A stretch of 37,953 nt of DNA from Parachlorella kessleri. Taxonomy: Eukaryota > Chlorophyta > Trebouxiophyceae > Chlorellales > Chlorellaceae. The notes below the pieces were generated by a model. It did not search any database and was not told the origin of the DNA. It saw only the letters and a list, made by a program, of their open reading frames with translations. This document shows positions 21,501-34,000 of this stretch, piece by piece (position 1 is the first letter of the stretch; every line of letters starts with the position of its first letter). The stretch is taken from positions 1-37,953 of the forward strand of contig BBXU01001010.1 of NCBI GenBank assembly GCA_001598975.1. The letters run 5' to 3'. The position numbers and the translations under genes were made by a program.

Positions 21501-24040
21501 CTGATAGCCCCCAAGCCTCTCAGGACAGCTTCCTTGCCCCGGATGGTTTGCAAGAAGAGGAGGAGGAGGCAGATGGCGACATGCAAGGCCTTGGCCTCGG
21601 TGTTGAGGGTGCTAGCCCAGCTGTGGTGGACTTGTTGGGCGGCAGCAGCCCCTCTGGAGCTGGCCAGCCACAGCAGCTTGAGCGTGCTGCCACCAGAACA
21701 ACAGCAGCGGCCAGCCGGCGCAAGCACCGGGTGGTGGATTTGAGCGATAGTGACAGCAGTGAGGGTGAGGACCGGTCGCAGGAGCCTCAGACAATAGGTG
21801 TCAGGGCAGTAGATGGCAATGCAGCGTCCCATGAAAGGCCTCCGCAAACAACAGGTGAGCATGGACCTTACAATGAAGCCTTCATGCAGCTGTGTGACGC
21901 CATACGTTTACTTTAAAATAGCATGTGTCGGACAACGGTGTGTAGACATACAGATACCTGACCTCTACTATGAGAAGATTGGGGACATGGACTGTTTATG
22001 ACTGTTGCGAGTTGCTAATGACTCTGGGTGCGTCATACCTCCCATGTGCAGAGCTCAAGCTGCGGTATCATCACCAGCTGGCCTCCCTGCCACCCGTGCT
22101 TAGCCCTGCTGCAAATGGCGCTACCGGTGCTCCCCTGGGTGGCACAAATACCGTGGCCGCTGACCTCCACTTGGGGCATGCTCCTCCCGCGGTGCATACC
22201 GACTTTTCTCAGCGGTTGAGCCCCCGCATCACAGATGCTAGCCCTCCCTCTAGCCCAGGCCCTCATCCAGCACCTGGAGCTGGAGGGGGAAGGCACAAGA
22301 AATCCCGGGAGCTGGAGAGTCTCATCCCCTTTGAGTGGGACAAGTGAGTTACGCTGGTACAATCTGACCTCTTTAAAAAGCGCCGGTGGTGTAGAGGGAA
22401 GGAGTCCATCTTGCCAGTGATATGGTGCTTGGGACAGTGATTTGTAGGCATACCTTCTTACTTGTGCAGGGCAAGCTCAGGTTGCATGTTAGGAGGTCTT
22501 GCAACATTCCCGGTAGGGCATTTCATTGCGCAAGGCCCCATTGGGACAGAAAGTGCTGCGTTCACATGGTGTCTAGCTTTTCCTGGCCCTGATGCTCCAT
22601 CCTAGCTTAAACCTGTATGTCGCATTTCCACAGGTACAAGCAGGACCACCCGCCCAATGCTGAAGTGTTTGGGCTGGCGGAGGGCAAGCGCCAGCGCAGG
22701 GCACTCCTGCCTGACTCACAGCTCCAGCGCCTGCTTGACGACTCACAGCAGCGGGAGGCACCGCCCAGCCAGGCCGAGTCAGACCTGTGGGAACCTGAGG
22801 AGGACTCTGATGAGCCACTGGCAGCCAGGGCTGAGCTAGGCACTGAGGATGAACCACTAGCCAAGCGGTGGAAGCAGCAGCAGCAGCGAGTGTCCACCAG
22901 TGACGCGAACGGCAGCCAATCGGATGACTCCGACGATGACTTACCCCTGGGTCAGCTGGCAGCCAAGCGGCAGGCAGGCAGCAGCCGCCCTGCCGGTGCG
23001 CAACAGACCGTGTTTGGTGCACAGCAGGAAGGAAGCAGGTCTGACAGTGATTTGCAACTGATAGGGAAACAGCCCAGTCCTGTAGGACAGTTGCCTGCCC
23101 CTGCAACCCTGGCAGCACAGGGGCCTCACAGTCCTGGGACAGCCTCAAAGGTTGTAGCCGGCACAGTTGTGCAGGCTGGCCTAAGGGTACCAACACCGTC
23201 AGATGTGATGGCGGGGACAGCAGTGGCGTCGCCGACTCCAGCAACAGCAGCTCACCAAGTCGACCCCGCGCCAGGCCTTGGCCAGGCTGTCCAGAGCCCA
23301 AAGCCTTTCAGTGCATCTGACTTGGCCCGCCTGCACTGCCTCCATAGCGGCCCGGGCAAGTTGCCGCCCTTGGCAGCAGCAGCAGCTGAGGAGGGGGCAG
23401 TAGCTGCAGCTGTGGTGGATGGGGCTTGCGCTGCTCCAGCGGGGGATGCAGGCCTGGCTAGCTGCCCGCCTGCACATGAGGGCATCCCAGCCATTGAGGC
23501 GGTTCAACCAGGCTGTCGCATGACAAAAGGGAATGGGGACCAGCAAGTGGAGCAGCAGTTGGAGCAGGAGGAGCAAGCGCCACACGAGTTTGCAGTCCCC
23601 GAGTTGGCTGGGGTGGAGCGGCCTGCAGCTGTGTTACAGGCGGCAGACAACCACGGCCAAAAGGACCACAGCACTGGACAGCCTGACATCCCACAGGTTC
23701 TGTGCATCCCTGACAGGTACGGCAGCTGGACAAAGCACTCATTTGGTGGCGGCCTTTCTGCGTGTATGTGTGCGGTATGTTCCACAGCTGCCCAGCACAA
23801 GTTTAGGATGGATGTTGGGCTTGCTTGGGGAACAGGTGCTTCGGCGTGCTTAGGCCTTAGGAGCCTGTCGTTCATAATTGACGTTGCATGGCAAGTGGGA
23901 AGCTGTGGTACGCCGAGTCAGGAGTGCAGGAGGATATCAGCTGATCCCTAGGATGTGTGCATTGTTCGTCCTTAACGTGCACGCCAACCTTGCACTTTCT
24001 TCTGTTGCCTGCTCGCAGCGAAGAGCAAGAGATGTTCTAG
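15515..24040 (+). CDS. Leucine-rich repeat protein with long acidic, Ser/Gln-rich tail (19 exons), function unknown
   Basis: Exons: 15515-16010, 16182-16405, 16597-16699, 17012-17197, 17466-17636, 17827-18016, 18208-18364, 18480-18612, 18784-18844, 18989-19182, 19409-19585, 19836-19920, 20108-20176, 20522-20602, 20830-20960, 21228-21854, 22052-22343, 22634-23716, 24019-24040. Total 4482 nt, about 1493 residues. Residues about 200-440 carry leucine-rich repeats with LLLHHLDLSGTQ, LASLSLSGCGLH, LTRLDLSHNPLG, LEYLNLAYTG, LRYLELGP and LERLVLHGL. After that come charged and disordered stretches: an acidic DDYYDYYAEDEADSGEED block (about 700), Gln-rich helices, a Ser/Glu cluster (GSESESEPDS), a basic patch before VVDLSDSDSSEGED, and a conserved-looking ELESLIPFEWDKYKQDHPP (about 1115-1133). 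No signal peptide or membrane segment is seen, so it is probably nuclear or cytosolic. I do not recognise the family. The gene could be two, an LRR protein ending at TGA 18018-18020 and a separate acidic protein, but phase and sequence continue through the splice at 18017. Exon 4 start and the 22-nt last exon are the weakest calls. Confidence 0.6.
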
Positions 24041-24727
24041 TCCCAGTCCAAGGGCCCTCAAGACGGAGTGCCAGGCACCGGAAAACGATGGTACACCAGT
24101 GACCTCCACTTGCTCACTGATGATGTATTTCAAAGTCAAAATCTCCGGTGCATGTGCATGATGACCAGCAGTGTGCCATATGATGGCTGCTGTACAAATT
24201 GCTCGATTCATGTACCTCACGCAAGAAGCGCTGCATGCATGCCGTCTTGCTATGGGTACAACCATCAACCCATTCAGGTCCGGCACATCACAGTCAGGAC
24301 CTGCACTGCATCACCAGACACTCTGCACTAAGCACCTAGCCTCCATACACTGCCTTGCACAACCCAGAGTTCTGGACACAGCGTGACTGCACAACCAGGA
24401 ATAGGCACGTGCACACTCATACGACCTAGCCAGACAACAGGGTGTACATCATATGCCAGCCATCCACTACTTGCTACCCGGTGTGGTAGCCTATTCCGAT
24501 GCCCTGACGGACGCCATCAACTCTGCATCCCTCAAGTGTGACAGCCTCAGTCTCAAAAAGCAACCTCCCTGCATCTGTCTGCCTTGGTCCCATCACCCTC
24601 AGTAAATCAAGGTTCGAAGCACACTTCGTCCCTAAGTGTGACAAGGCCATCCCAGCCGTACTTGCTGCCCTACATGCCACCAGCCGTTTGCACAGCCCTG
24701 TGACCTACCCAGCGCCGGCCCCTGCAG
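24041..24727. other. Convergent intergenic region
   Basis: This gap lies between the stop of the LRR gene (+) and the stop of CDC40 (-), so it should contain only the two 3' UTRs. I see no gene, repeat or RNA in it. Confidence 0.5.
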
Positions 24728-27700
24728 CTAGTCCCAGTACTTGATGAGTCCGTCCCAGCCGCATGTGGCCACCTTGGATGTCTCAAGCGGGTGCCATGCG
24801 CTGCCGATGCACACGCCTTCATGCGCCTTTAGAGACCGCACGATCTGCACAAGGAGGAGTGGGTGCATGGCCCGTCACAGCTCCTGTTACTGTCTGCCAC
24901 TCGGTACCCAGGGGACGCCCTGCGGCGAACAAAACTGAATAACACAACAACATACACCATGTATCAGCTTAGGGCTGCCAACACTTCAACCAGGGAACAG
25001 TCAGTGCAACACTTGTTGCCACTCACAAAACTGACTTTACAACATCTTTCCAACCAACAACGCCATGGCAGCTGTCAGGGGCACCCGGCATGAACACCCC
25101 ATTGACAGTGCTATTTATTGCTGGCATCGCAGCTGGTAGCAGCCAAACGAGGCTTTCACAGCAACAACGGCCCCAGCCTTTCAACCCCGCACCTTGCTGG
25201 TCTTCCAGTCCCACACAAACAGCTTGCCCTCTCCATCGCCGCTGATCACGTAGTGCCCGTCAGGCGAGAAGTTGACCTCACAGGCGTACCCTGCAGCAGC
25301 GCAGCGCAGAGAGCTCTTACGCTGTGCACAGCCACGGCAATGTCTGTGTGGAGGCCCTGAACCTGGTGCAGAGCATATGCACAGGATTTTGCACATGCAT
25401 GCAACATCAGGGCTGCCCGCTGGATGACCATGACGGCATAAGCTAGGCAAGAGAATGCAATATCTAGCAAATTTGTAAAAGAGGCAAACATATGGCACCT
25501 CCACCCATGGGCGACAGCACGGCAGATCGGACACAGCCTTAGCGCCGCACTCACACTTGTGCACCCGCCTCACCTGCCACCATGTGACCCTTGAAGGTCT
25601 TCTTCCGGTTAGGCTTGACCCTGTCGCGCGCGCTGTATGTCACAACTACACATGAGGACGCAGCATTCACATTAATAGGTTTAGAACACTAGAGAAGAGG
25701 TCATTACACTGACTGGCGGCGGAGTGAAAGCATGTATTGCAGGCATGCATTTTCAAGAGGATTGCGCAAGGCGGGGCAAGAGAGGCAGTGCTGCGCCCCA
25801 TGTCGCGCGGTTTGCCTAGTACCCAGCAGAGTGAAGCCAGGGCGCCAGGCACAGCTCCACTGGTGAAAGCGTACCGTGCCCAAAACCTTCCTAACGTGGC
25901 GCAAGAGCTTCCCTCTCCGTTTCCTGGTGCCGCTGGGCCCCGCCAAGCCACTCACTCTGGTTGTCCATGGACTGCCCGCTCCAATACTTGGTGCTGGGGT
26001 GGAGGGTCACAGCCGAGATGGCGTGCATCTCGGGATCTGCAATGGGGGGTTCCAAGACATGCGGACCCTCCTCAATCTTTTCAACACAGCCTCACAGACC
26101 CAGCCTCAGAATTGTCAGGCAGCACATGGAACGGAGGTGCCGTGCAGCTTTGCTGCTGCCACCTGCACTGCTCCTTGCATATGTTTTCCATCTGCCTAAA
26201 TCATCAATACGACCTGCACCCACCTGCAATGTACTTGACTTGCACGGGGATTCCAAACTCCCACACGCGGATGGTCTTGTCGTCTGCAGGCAGCACCACA
26301 ATGACTGCGGTCAAGCTTGCCAGGGTGCCGCCAGCCATAGCGCGGCGACACATCATCAGATGGCTTAGAGCTGGTAGCGCCCGCTCGCATTGCTTGCCGG
26401 CACCCTCAGCACCAAGGGGGCTAACCTGACTGCCAGGACCCAAACTTCAACCCTAGACCAGATTGCCGCACAGGCTATAGGTTCTTCATGCCTTGCATGA
26501 AGTGTAACAAGTGGGAAAAAAGGTGTAAAAAAAGTAAAACTAATGTAGCAAGGCAGCCCGCACCTGAGGTAGACACAAAGCGCCGCGCATCGTCGATGAA
26601 AGTGATGGTGTTCACCGCGGCTAGGTGGTAGTCGTACTCCTGCACAGCAGAGTGCGACGGGCCCACAAAGATAGTCGGCTCCATGCTATTGGTGGCATTT
26701 AACAAATATCTGCCAACCCACTTGTTACACAGAGTCGCGCGTTATGCAAACCTTGCATGCTAACAACCCCACCCACGAGCCCGGTGCAGCCAAACCCCGT
26801 AAGGATTGCTTACAGGCTAAGCACACATTTACTGCAACCACCACACCCCTCCCCGCAACCAATTGCCCCCCACCCCACCCCGCCCCCCTACAGCAGGTCC
26901 CCGCAGCCTTAGCAACCCACCGCCACAACTCACATCAAGGACCTTATACAACAATGGGGCCGATTGTCCTGAACCACCGTTTTCCACCCCTCGCCTCAGC
27001 GACCATATGCCCCACCTGTACCCAACACTGACCCGCCCACCGACACCCGGTGCTCCTGGTTCCCAAGCCACCTGTCCTCACACAAGCCATCCATCCACCC
27101 CTGCATTCAGTCAACAGCCAGCCACCAAGGCCATGCACATCCACCCAACCCATACCCTTTCGGCACTACCCAACCACCCACCTGCACCAGGTCCCCCGTC
27201 TCCATGTCCCACTGCATGATCTTCTTGTCGTGCGTGCCCGCCATCAGCACGTTCTGTTGGTCAGGCTTGAACCGCACGCAGTACGCCATCTTGCCCTCGC
27301 CAAAGGAACTGCAGTGGAGGGTGGAGTGGCGTGTTGCCAACAGTTACAACGACTTCTCTGAAGGCCGACGCTCCACCAGTCCCACTCGCCCTCTACAAGA
27401 GGAAGAGAGCTGGATGGAGAAACGAACATCTTGCAAATGTCGTTACCAAGCCGCTGGCCCTAAGTAGCAGCCCTGCAAGCACCGCACAGGACGACAGATA
27501 CCCGTGCACTGACCCTGGGTGCTACTCTGCTACCCTGCAAACCAAGCAGAACTTGAAAGCCCGCTTGAACCTCCTGCCCGACACCCTCATCCCAGCTCCG
27601 CAGCGCGCCCCCACCTGATGACCTTGCCGGTCTCCGTGTCCCAGAGCTTGATGATCCGGTCGTAGCCGCTGGACAGGAAGCGGCGGCCGTCGTTGGAGAA

Positions 27701-30700
27701 TTGGATGTCGCGCACGCCCTGCACAGCACACGCAGCGCATCCCAGCGTGACACGATGGACGGAAGTAGCGCTGGCTGGGCCAGGAGTTCTCAGCTCTTTT
27801 AAAGCGCGGTGAGCAAAAAAAACTTCTGACTCCAGCAACAAAGCGGCCCAGATACGTAGCACCCGACTCAGTACCTGGCCTTGATAGCGCAATGTAGTAG
27901 CCAGCACAGTGACTACTCCCTGCACACTGGTTTTGCTTAGTACTGGGCAGATCGAAGTAGCTTAAGCAGCATGCATATACTACGAGTACAACGATACGCT
28001 GTCGACAACAGTACTGCAGAGACCGCCCTCCCTTCCCCAACCCAACATACAGGACCAGCACTGACCAAACGACTGTCGGCTGGGCCAGCAAAACCCACCT
28101 TGGAGTGGCCCATGTATGTGCGCATGCACTTCTTGTTCCCGTACACATCCCAGATCTTGACCTTGCCATCCAGCCCGGCAGACAGTAGCAGGTGGCCGTG
28201 CTCAGGGAAGAATCTGCAGCACGGGGATGGGAAGGATGGGGTGGTACGGGTGGTGGGAGGAAGCGCCAGAGGGTAATATGCACCGCATGCCTCCCCTACA
28301 CCCTACACCGCAGAAGGCATTGCCGTTTGGCGTCTCACTTACCTATGGGGCCGGCAACCCCTTGCCCTAATGTCGCAATAGCCTTATCCGCTGCCAGCCA
28401 TTGAGGGTCCACCACGCACAAGGCAGAGCAACCTGACGCCACAGGGTGAACGCTAAAAGAAGCGCTGCCTTGTCGCACTTTGTCGGCCCCGTTGTCGCAT
28501 AGCCAGCATGGCAAGGCTTAAGAAAAGTCCACCCTGCCCACCCGCCCCACTGGCAGCCCAGCCAGCCAGGTATCCTCGCATCACGGCCCACCATCGGCTC
28601 TCCACCCCTGTCAACCATATACATAGATCCCGCCTTGTGAAAGCATGTCTATCCACCTGATGCCATTGACGCCCTTGGTGTGGCCGCTCCAGGTGTGTAT
28701 ATGCCGCTTGGGCACAAAGCACTGGTCGCTCTCTTTCCGCCGGTCCTTGGGAGGCTCAATCCACGACCGCCCTGCAACAGTTCCAGTTCCAGCGCCCAGA
28801 AGCGGAGGTCAGCAAACGCCCTGGCAGACCAATGCTAACCCCAGACGTGCAAAACGACATCTACCATGCAGGTGAAGGTGTGGTTACAGCCAAATCTAGC
28901 CAACAACGCCAAAGCACACTACCCAGGGCCTCGACTCACCTTGGTAGTCAACCTCGGCCTTGCCGTGGAACATGGTGTGGTCGCCCTTGCCCTCGGCCAC
29001 ATCCTTCTCAGCCTTCTCCGCATTCACCTGCAGCAGCGACTCGTACTGAAGACCTTCATGCACCCCTGTACCACGTGTCAGCCCTTGCAGCACGTACCCG
29101 CAGATAGCCATGCCATGCGGAACACTTTTCTGTCACCCTGTGTATCAGTCATGAAGGGCCACATTGCAGACTCCCTGCCAGGTCCACTGCTGCCTCTAAG
29201 TGCTTTCAGCCCCAGGGGCTCTCACCTGCTCCATGTACGCCTTCTGCTCTTCCGTAAGCTCCACTGTTGCCGCAACCTTGTCGGCCCACGGCTGCCTCGC
29301 CCGCAGCGTCCAGGGCTGCACACACGCCAGGGGCACACACAGAAGCAGGGTGAGCTGGCCAGCCGGCAGGCAGCCCCCAGCCCAGCCAGTCGCTTGACCA
29401 ACAGGCGCGGTCCGCCACTGTCTACATGGCATGATATCATAAGTTCCTAACAGGACAGCCCAGGCCAAGCAAAAGACCCTAGGTCAATTGCAAAGCGTAG
29501 CAGCCCTCATGCCATTACCAGCACCTGTGTTGGGTCAACTGGCGGCACGGCCTCCTTGGCTCCCTTGTCAATTTTCTGCCGCTTGGCAGCGGTGATTCGC
29601 GTATACACGGTGTCCTCTGCAACCACAGCAGACATGGCTAACCCTTATCAGATTTGTCGTTAAGTCCGAATCATCAACAGAGCTGCAAGCTGGCCTTCTC
29701 TGCTGGGCATGGGCATGCAAATGGCATCTAAAGTGCTGCTGATCTAAAGCCAGCAGTCCAATTCTGCCCATAGTTCCTGACTCCATCCACCCCTGCTGTG
29801 CTGGAGCAGCTTAGTGGCATGCTGTGCCTGTGCTGCATGCACGTTGCAGCACACATGACACAATTATTGATACACTGGACAAGGGTTCCATACAAACTAG
29901 GCAACACCCAACGCCACGCGCCTGTCTGCAGGGGCTCCGCTTCTGCCCGTGCAACGACACCCTGGCCGCCCGGGTCATGCGCATAGCCGTAGCTGCAGGG
30001 AGAAAGCACACACTGAGCAGCTTGACGTTGCATTCCACAGTCAGCGGAGCACACGCCTTGCAAGGGTGTAGCAAGTCTCAAAAGTGCTGAGATTGTGTAA
30101 AGGGCAGAATTTGTTTTGATGAGCCATGTCCCCATTCCGTGGAAATGCACTACCAAGCTTTGTACAGCGCGGCTGCACTTGGGTAAGAATCTATAACTTG
30201 CTTCCATTCAAGAGAGGATGGTGAAATTCCGTCCTGCAACACCGTTCCATATCCTACGCCCATCTCGTCAGCCAATCAACCAAGGTAGGCATGTTCATCG
30301 TCATGCCTGCATGGTTGTGCTCTGCTCACCTCATGAATGTTTGATACTGCTCATCAAAGGCAAATGAGGACAGGTGGGCGTCCTCTACATGCCCCGACCG
30401 GTGGTTTCGCAAGTTGGCTGCCACGCCTCTTCTGGCAGTGGGGTGCGCTGGCCCTGTGATTGCAACAAGGCAGATTCCTTTAGGCTAACACAGAACTGCG
30501 CAACCAGACGAACCCATTCCAACCCTGCGATTGTTCCCGTCGATCGTGAGGAGCACCGCCGGCTACGAGGTGTCAGCAAGGCGCCCAGTACGTCAGCATT
30601 GCAGAAGCCAGCCTGAGCTTGGAAAAAGCCGGCCAACTTAGATATTGAGCACGCTGCAGGCTTGCATTAGCCAAGGCGGAGTCCATGGAAAGGCAAGCCA

Positions 30701-31294
30701 CGCAAGGCCTCACCTAGGACGGGCGCATGCATCTGCTCCAAGGGCAGGTTGTACTTGACCTGCCGCACTGCTGCATCTGCACCAGCCCAGGCATGTCAGC
30801 TTGAAGCAGTCCTGCCCATTCGGTATGTGCCATGTTGTGAAGTGCCAGCGGAGGAAAGAGGGAAGGGCGGGCGGCCAGTGGAAAACAACCAGCTGCGCCA
30901 GTAGGCGTAATTTACCTTGCAAGTGCAGCGCGTCCCCCACTGGAACGGCCCTGTTGTCTAGGAGTGCCAGTCCTGTTGTGTCTACCTGCAAAATATGCGC
31001 ACGAACCCCATGGCAGTCAGCTCCAAGCCACGGCTGTACACAGAACTGCAGGCAGACTCCACTCCAGGCTGCTGGGTGGGCGCCTCCCTTATTTGCTATT
31101 TGCCAGACCCACCGTTGGTGCTGCCGAGACGCTAACTTCAAGCAGCTTGACCGGCTCGTCAGGAGGGGACGCCCCGCCCTCCTCATCGCTGCACACACCA
31201 GCACCAAACCAGCTCAGCCTCTTGGGGACATCTCTGCATCATCCAAAGGCTGTCAGTTGCCATAACAGCACCTGTAGTCTTGGATGAGGTCCAT
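24728..31294 (-). CDS. CDC40: Pre-mRNA-processing factor 17 (PRP17/CDC40), WD40 splicing factor
   Basis: Second-step splicing factor that joins the activated spliceosome in the nucleus. Exons, in coding order on the minus strand: 31294-31272, 31188-31113, 30985-30916, 30776-30714, 30417-30330, 29992-29922, 29616-29525, 29315-29226, 29045-28940, 28771-28657, 28213-28099, 27718-27615, 27308-27182, 26639-26564, 26283-26224, 26036-25956, 25645-25574, 25290-25193, 24844-24728. Total 1644 nt, about 547 residues, close to the usual length near 580. The N-terminus starts MDLIQDYSDEEGG, then [25 protein letters not shown] and FDEQYQTFM. The linker has [20 protein letters not shown], then [17 protein letters not shown] opens the WD40 propeller. 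Blades follow with [68 protein letters not shown] and [11 protein letters not shown] at the stop. All match the plant and animal protein. Exon 6 is uncertain at its 3' end (weak GC donor at 29921 or GT at 29912), and a small exon between 30714 and 30417 may be missing. Confidence 0.95.
26640..27181 (-). other. Largest CDC40 intron, C-rich on the plus strand
   Basis: This 542-bp intron separates the blade ending METGDLVQ from the blade starting [11 protein letters not shown]. Its plus strand is strongly C-rich and G-poor, so the minus-strand transcript is G-rich. Open frames through it are composition artefacts. No nested gene is seen. Confidence 0.6.
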
Positions 31295-31816
31295 GACGAG
31301 CCCGCTCTCACGGTTGCATGTATGCCCACAACAGTGACCGTCGCGTGACCACTCTATCGGTAGGAGGCCTAGATAAAAGGGTGTTTAATGGCTTTTTAGA
31401 TCCTTAACGAACGAACCAGTACTCGGACCGGATGTAGTCACTAGTGACAAAAAGGGGGGGGGGGCGCCTCATTGTGCCTTGACCTGGCCAAAGTTTGGAG
31501 GCTCTGTGGCGTATTAACAAGGATTCCTTCTCTTCTGCCGCAGGCTGGCAGCACTGGTACATAGGTGAAGGAACACTGCTGTCCGACCTTGACTGTCTGA
31601 TAGACTCGAAGTAAAGCCAGCCAGACAAAAAGCAAGTTAGTACCACATCTCTGCTGCCGCGACCGCTCACCAGGTAGACAAGCTAACCTGCCTAACCCAA
31701 ATTGGTGCGCAAGCTGGTCACCTACTTGCCATTCTGGGCCAGTGCCGCTGTGCCTCCCCAAGATAGTTGTTGGTCCTGGCACCAAACCAGCATTTGCTGC
31801 AAACTAGGGAAAAGGC
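31295..31816. promoter_or_regulatory. Upstream region of CDC40 / 3' flank of coiled-coil gene
   Basis: This 522-bp gap should hold the CDC40 promoter and 5' leader together with the 3' UTR of the coiled-coil gene; both are read leftward. An 11-G run sits at 31454-31464. No clear TATA box or known operator was found. Confidence 0.35.
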
Positions 31817-34000
31817 TCATGGTCTTGGCTGGCAGCCAGGCTGCACTGTCCGCCCAAGACCAGCTGGCAGGTGTTGTGCCTGGCGTGTGTCACATCGGCT
31901 AGAGGTGGCACTGCTCATTGCCGACTTGATGGCACGGAGCTCCATAAGCAGCTGGGACAGCTCCCCATCACGCTGGTGCAGCAGGCTGGTGTAGTGGCTC
32001 TGCAGAGACCAACATAGGTGGTTCAGCAACAGAACAAACTACCTGGGTCTGCCACATAACCTCTTGCAAAGTCCCATGCTTACAATAGGTCACCTTGCAA
32101 GAGTCAGAGCACCACGGGCCCTACTAGTGCCATCCATAAAGCACAGCTCCCAAGCCTCGTGAACCCACCTCCAGAGCCGCCATTGCCTCAGCATGGGCCT
32201 GCTCTTGCCGTACTGCAGCAGCATCATGCTGCGCCTGCTGCATTGCCAAAGCATCCGTGACATGCGCGCTGTGCTCTGCCTGTAGCCCCTCCATGCCGGA
32301 ACGCAGTTGCTGGCATTCGCGCTGCAGTGGTGCCCACTCGCCACGTAGCTTCTGCAGCTCCGCCTGATGCTGCTCTTCGGCTTTGCAGCGGGCTTCGTAG
32401 GATGCCACTTGCACCCGGCTGTCAAACTCACCAGCCAGCAATGCAAGCTTGTCCTGCAATTTGAATGGCAGCGGAAGTCTTATAGTCATAACTTCGTGGC
32501 ACACTGCCATCCCAGTTCCATGCACGAGTGCTGGCCCACAGCCTCCTGCAGTTGATTGCCAGCAGCTACCTTCAGCTTCTGGTTGTCCCGCTGCAGTATG
32601 CACATCTCGGCATCGCGAGCTGGGTTTTGAAGCTCGTCCCTAAGGCTACACAGCGCTGCTTGATGCACTTCTTCCTGGAATAGGTCTCATGTCAGGAAAA
32701 CGAACCCTTATGAACTAGGTATGCCATGTATCTCTAAACATACACATGCATGCTGCTGTGTTGCATGTTTCTTTCCAAAAGTAGCTGTTGTCTGCACAGC
32801 AGTACAGCGAGCATTTACAGCAGTCATCTGGCCCATGTGGAAAACACCTCACTTACGGACCCACCTGCAATGCCAGCGCTTGCTTGTGCTGCGAACGCAG
32901 CGACTGCAGCTCCTTGCCATGCTGTCCCTTGATGCGCAGCAGCATAGCCTGATAGCTGGCCTTCAGCCTGTCATCCGTGGTGGCCTTGGAGGCAGCTGGG
33001 AGGGCAAGGGCTGCACTATGGGGGACCTGCTGGCAGTCGCCTGTGTTGAGGCCCTTACTGCAACATGGGCTGCACGGACTGGATACTCTGGGCATGCTGC
33101 AGGCTGCCTGCTGCCTGGGGTAATTGCTGTCTAACAGGACTTGCAGCTTCCGGAGTGGGGTCATCTCTGGCGGCTCTTCCAGCCATGTTTCAGTGTTATT
33201 TGCTGCATCATGGTTGGCTGCAGCAGAAAGCATGCTTTGGACACATGCTGTATGACTTGCAGCTTGCAGGGTAGGACGGAGGATCCTGCTAGGCTGCCCT
33301 TCGCAGGATGTAAGGCACGTGCAGAAGCTTCGGTCCAGTGCCGCATCAGCTATTCTCTGCCATTGTGAGCTGGCGGCAGCTATTGTGCGAGCATTGCTGC
33401 CTCCAACGTCAGCGGCATCACCCATACGAGATAGGATCTGGGCAAGCTGGCAGCAGACTCTGTTGCTCAGCTGCTCACACTTGTTAGGATTCCCGCTTCT
33501 GAGCGCTGACTGCAGGTCACCAGCCGCTCCATCGAGGCTAGAAATATTGGCAGAGCGTTCTGTCATCGCGGCATTCAAGTCCATATTGATGCTTTGTAGC
33601 TCGCTCTCTAATTTATCTACCAGCCGGCTTTGCAGCACAACCCTGCGCTCCGCAAGCAAGGCTTTGCAGCCCTGCAGCTCCTCAAGCTGCTGCTCCAAGG
33701 CGTGCCTGGTCGCAGCCACATCCAGCAGCACCTGCAGCAGCTGCGTGTCTGTCAGGAAACAGGAAGTGCCTGCAAGCAAATGCTCAAGGGTCGCACCACT
33801 TGCCCACTGCCTACCTGCTGAGCTTGCAGCGAGTTGCGTGTTGGACTTGACTGCGCCAAAGCAACCAACCTAGCAGGTGAGGAAGGAGTAAGCGTCAAGG
33901 TTCCTGCATGCTTGGCCTCAAGAGCTAGGCAGCCTTCTAGCTGCTGCAGCACTTGCTGCCTTTCGACCCAAAATGCCGCTTCTTTGGAGTAGAGAGGCAT
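31817..34000 (-). CDS. Coiled-coil protein, function unknown (5 exons)
   Basis: Exons in coding order: 34000-33815, 33740-32865, 32674-32570, 32453-32169, 31999-31817. All introns are phase 0, and the total is 1635 nt (about 544 residues). It begins MPLYSKEAAFWVERQQVLQQ. Long heptad-like helices follow: LLQVLLDVAATRHALEQQLE, LVDKLESELQSINMDLN, AMLLRIKGQHGKELQSLRSQ, EVHQAALCSLRDEL, and CKAEEQHQAELQKLRGEW with QQAQHDAAAVRQEQAHAEAM. These indicate a mostly alpha-helical, probably dimeric, rod-like protein. A Ser/Pro-rich break lies in the middle of exon 2. No enzyme motif, signal peptide or membrane segment is seen. Candidates are a basal-body, flagellar or golgin-type protein, none of which can be chosen from sequence. 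The start is the first Met of the open frame; a further 5' exon cannot be excluded. The exon 2 acceptor was chosen for phase (CGCAG before CTGCTG). Confidence 0.65.

Noticed and set aside
15515..24040. Identity of the LRR gene as TONSL/TONSOKU
   Set aside because: No TPR, ankyrin or ubiquitin-like part is visible, and the LRRs are N-terminal instead of C-terminal, so only a loose parallel remains.
24600..24625. GGTTCGAAG, resembling a tRNA T-loop; a similar GGTTCGAAAT in reverse context near 36326
   Set aside because: No matching acceptor stem, anticodon arm or D-arm can be drawn around either site.
27522..28283. 253-residue minus-strand open frame
   Set aside because: It reads through two CDC40 exons in the wrong frame and the intron between them; the correct WD40 frame is interrupted by introns here.
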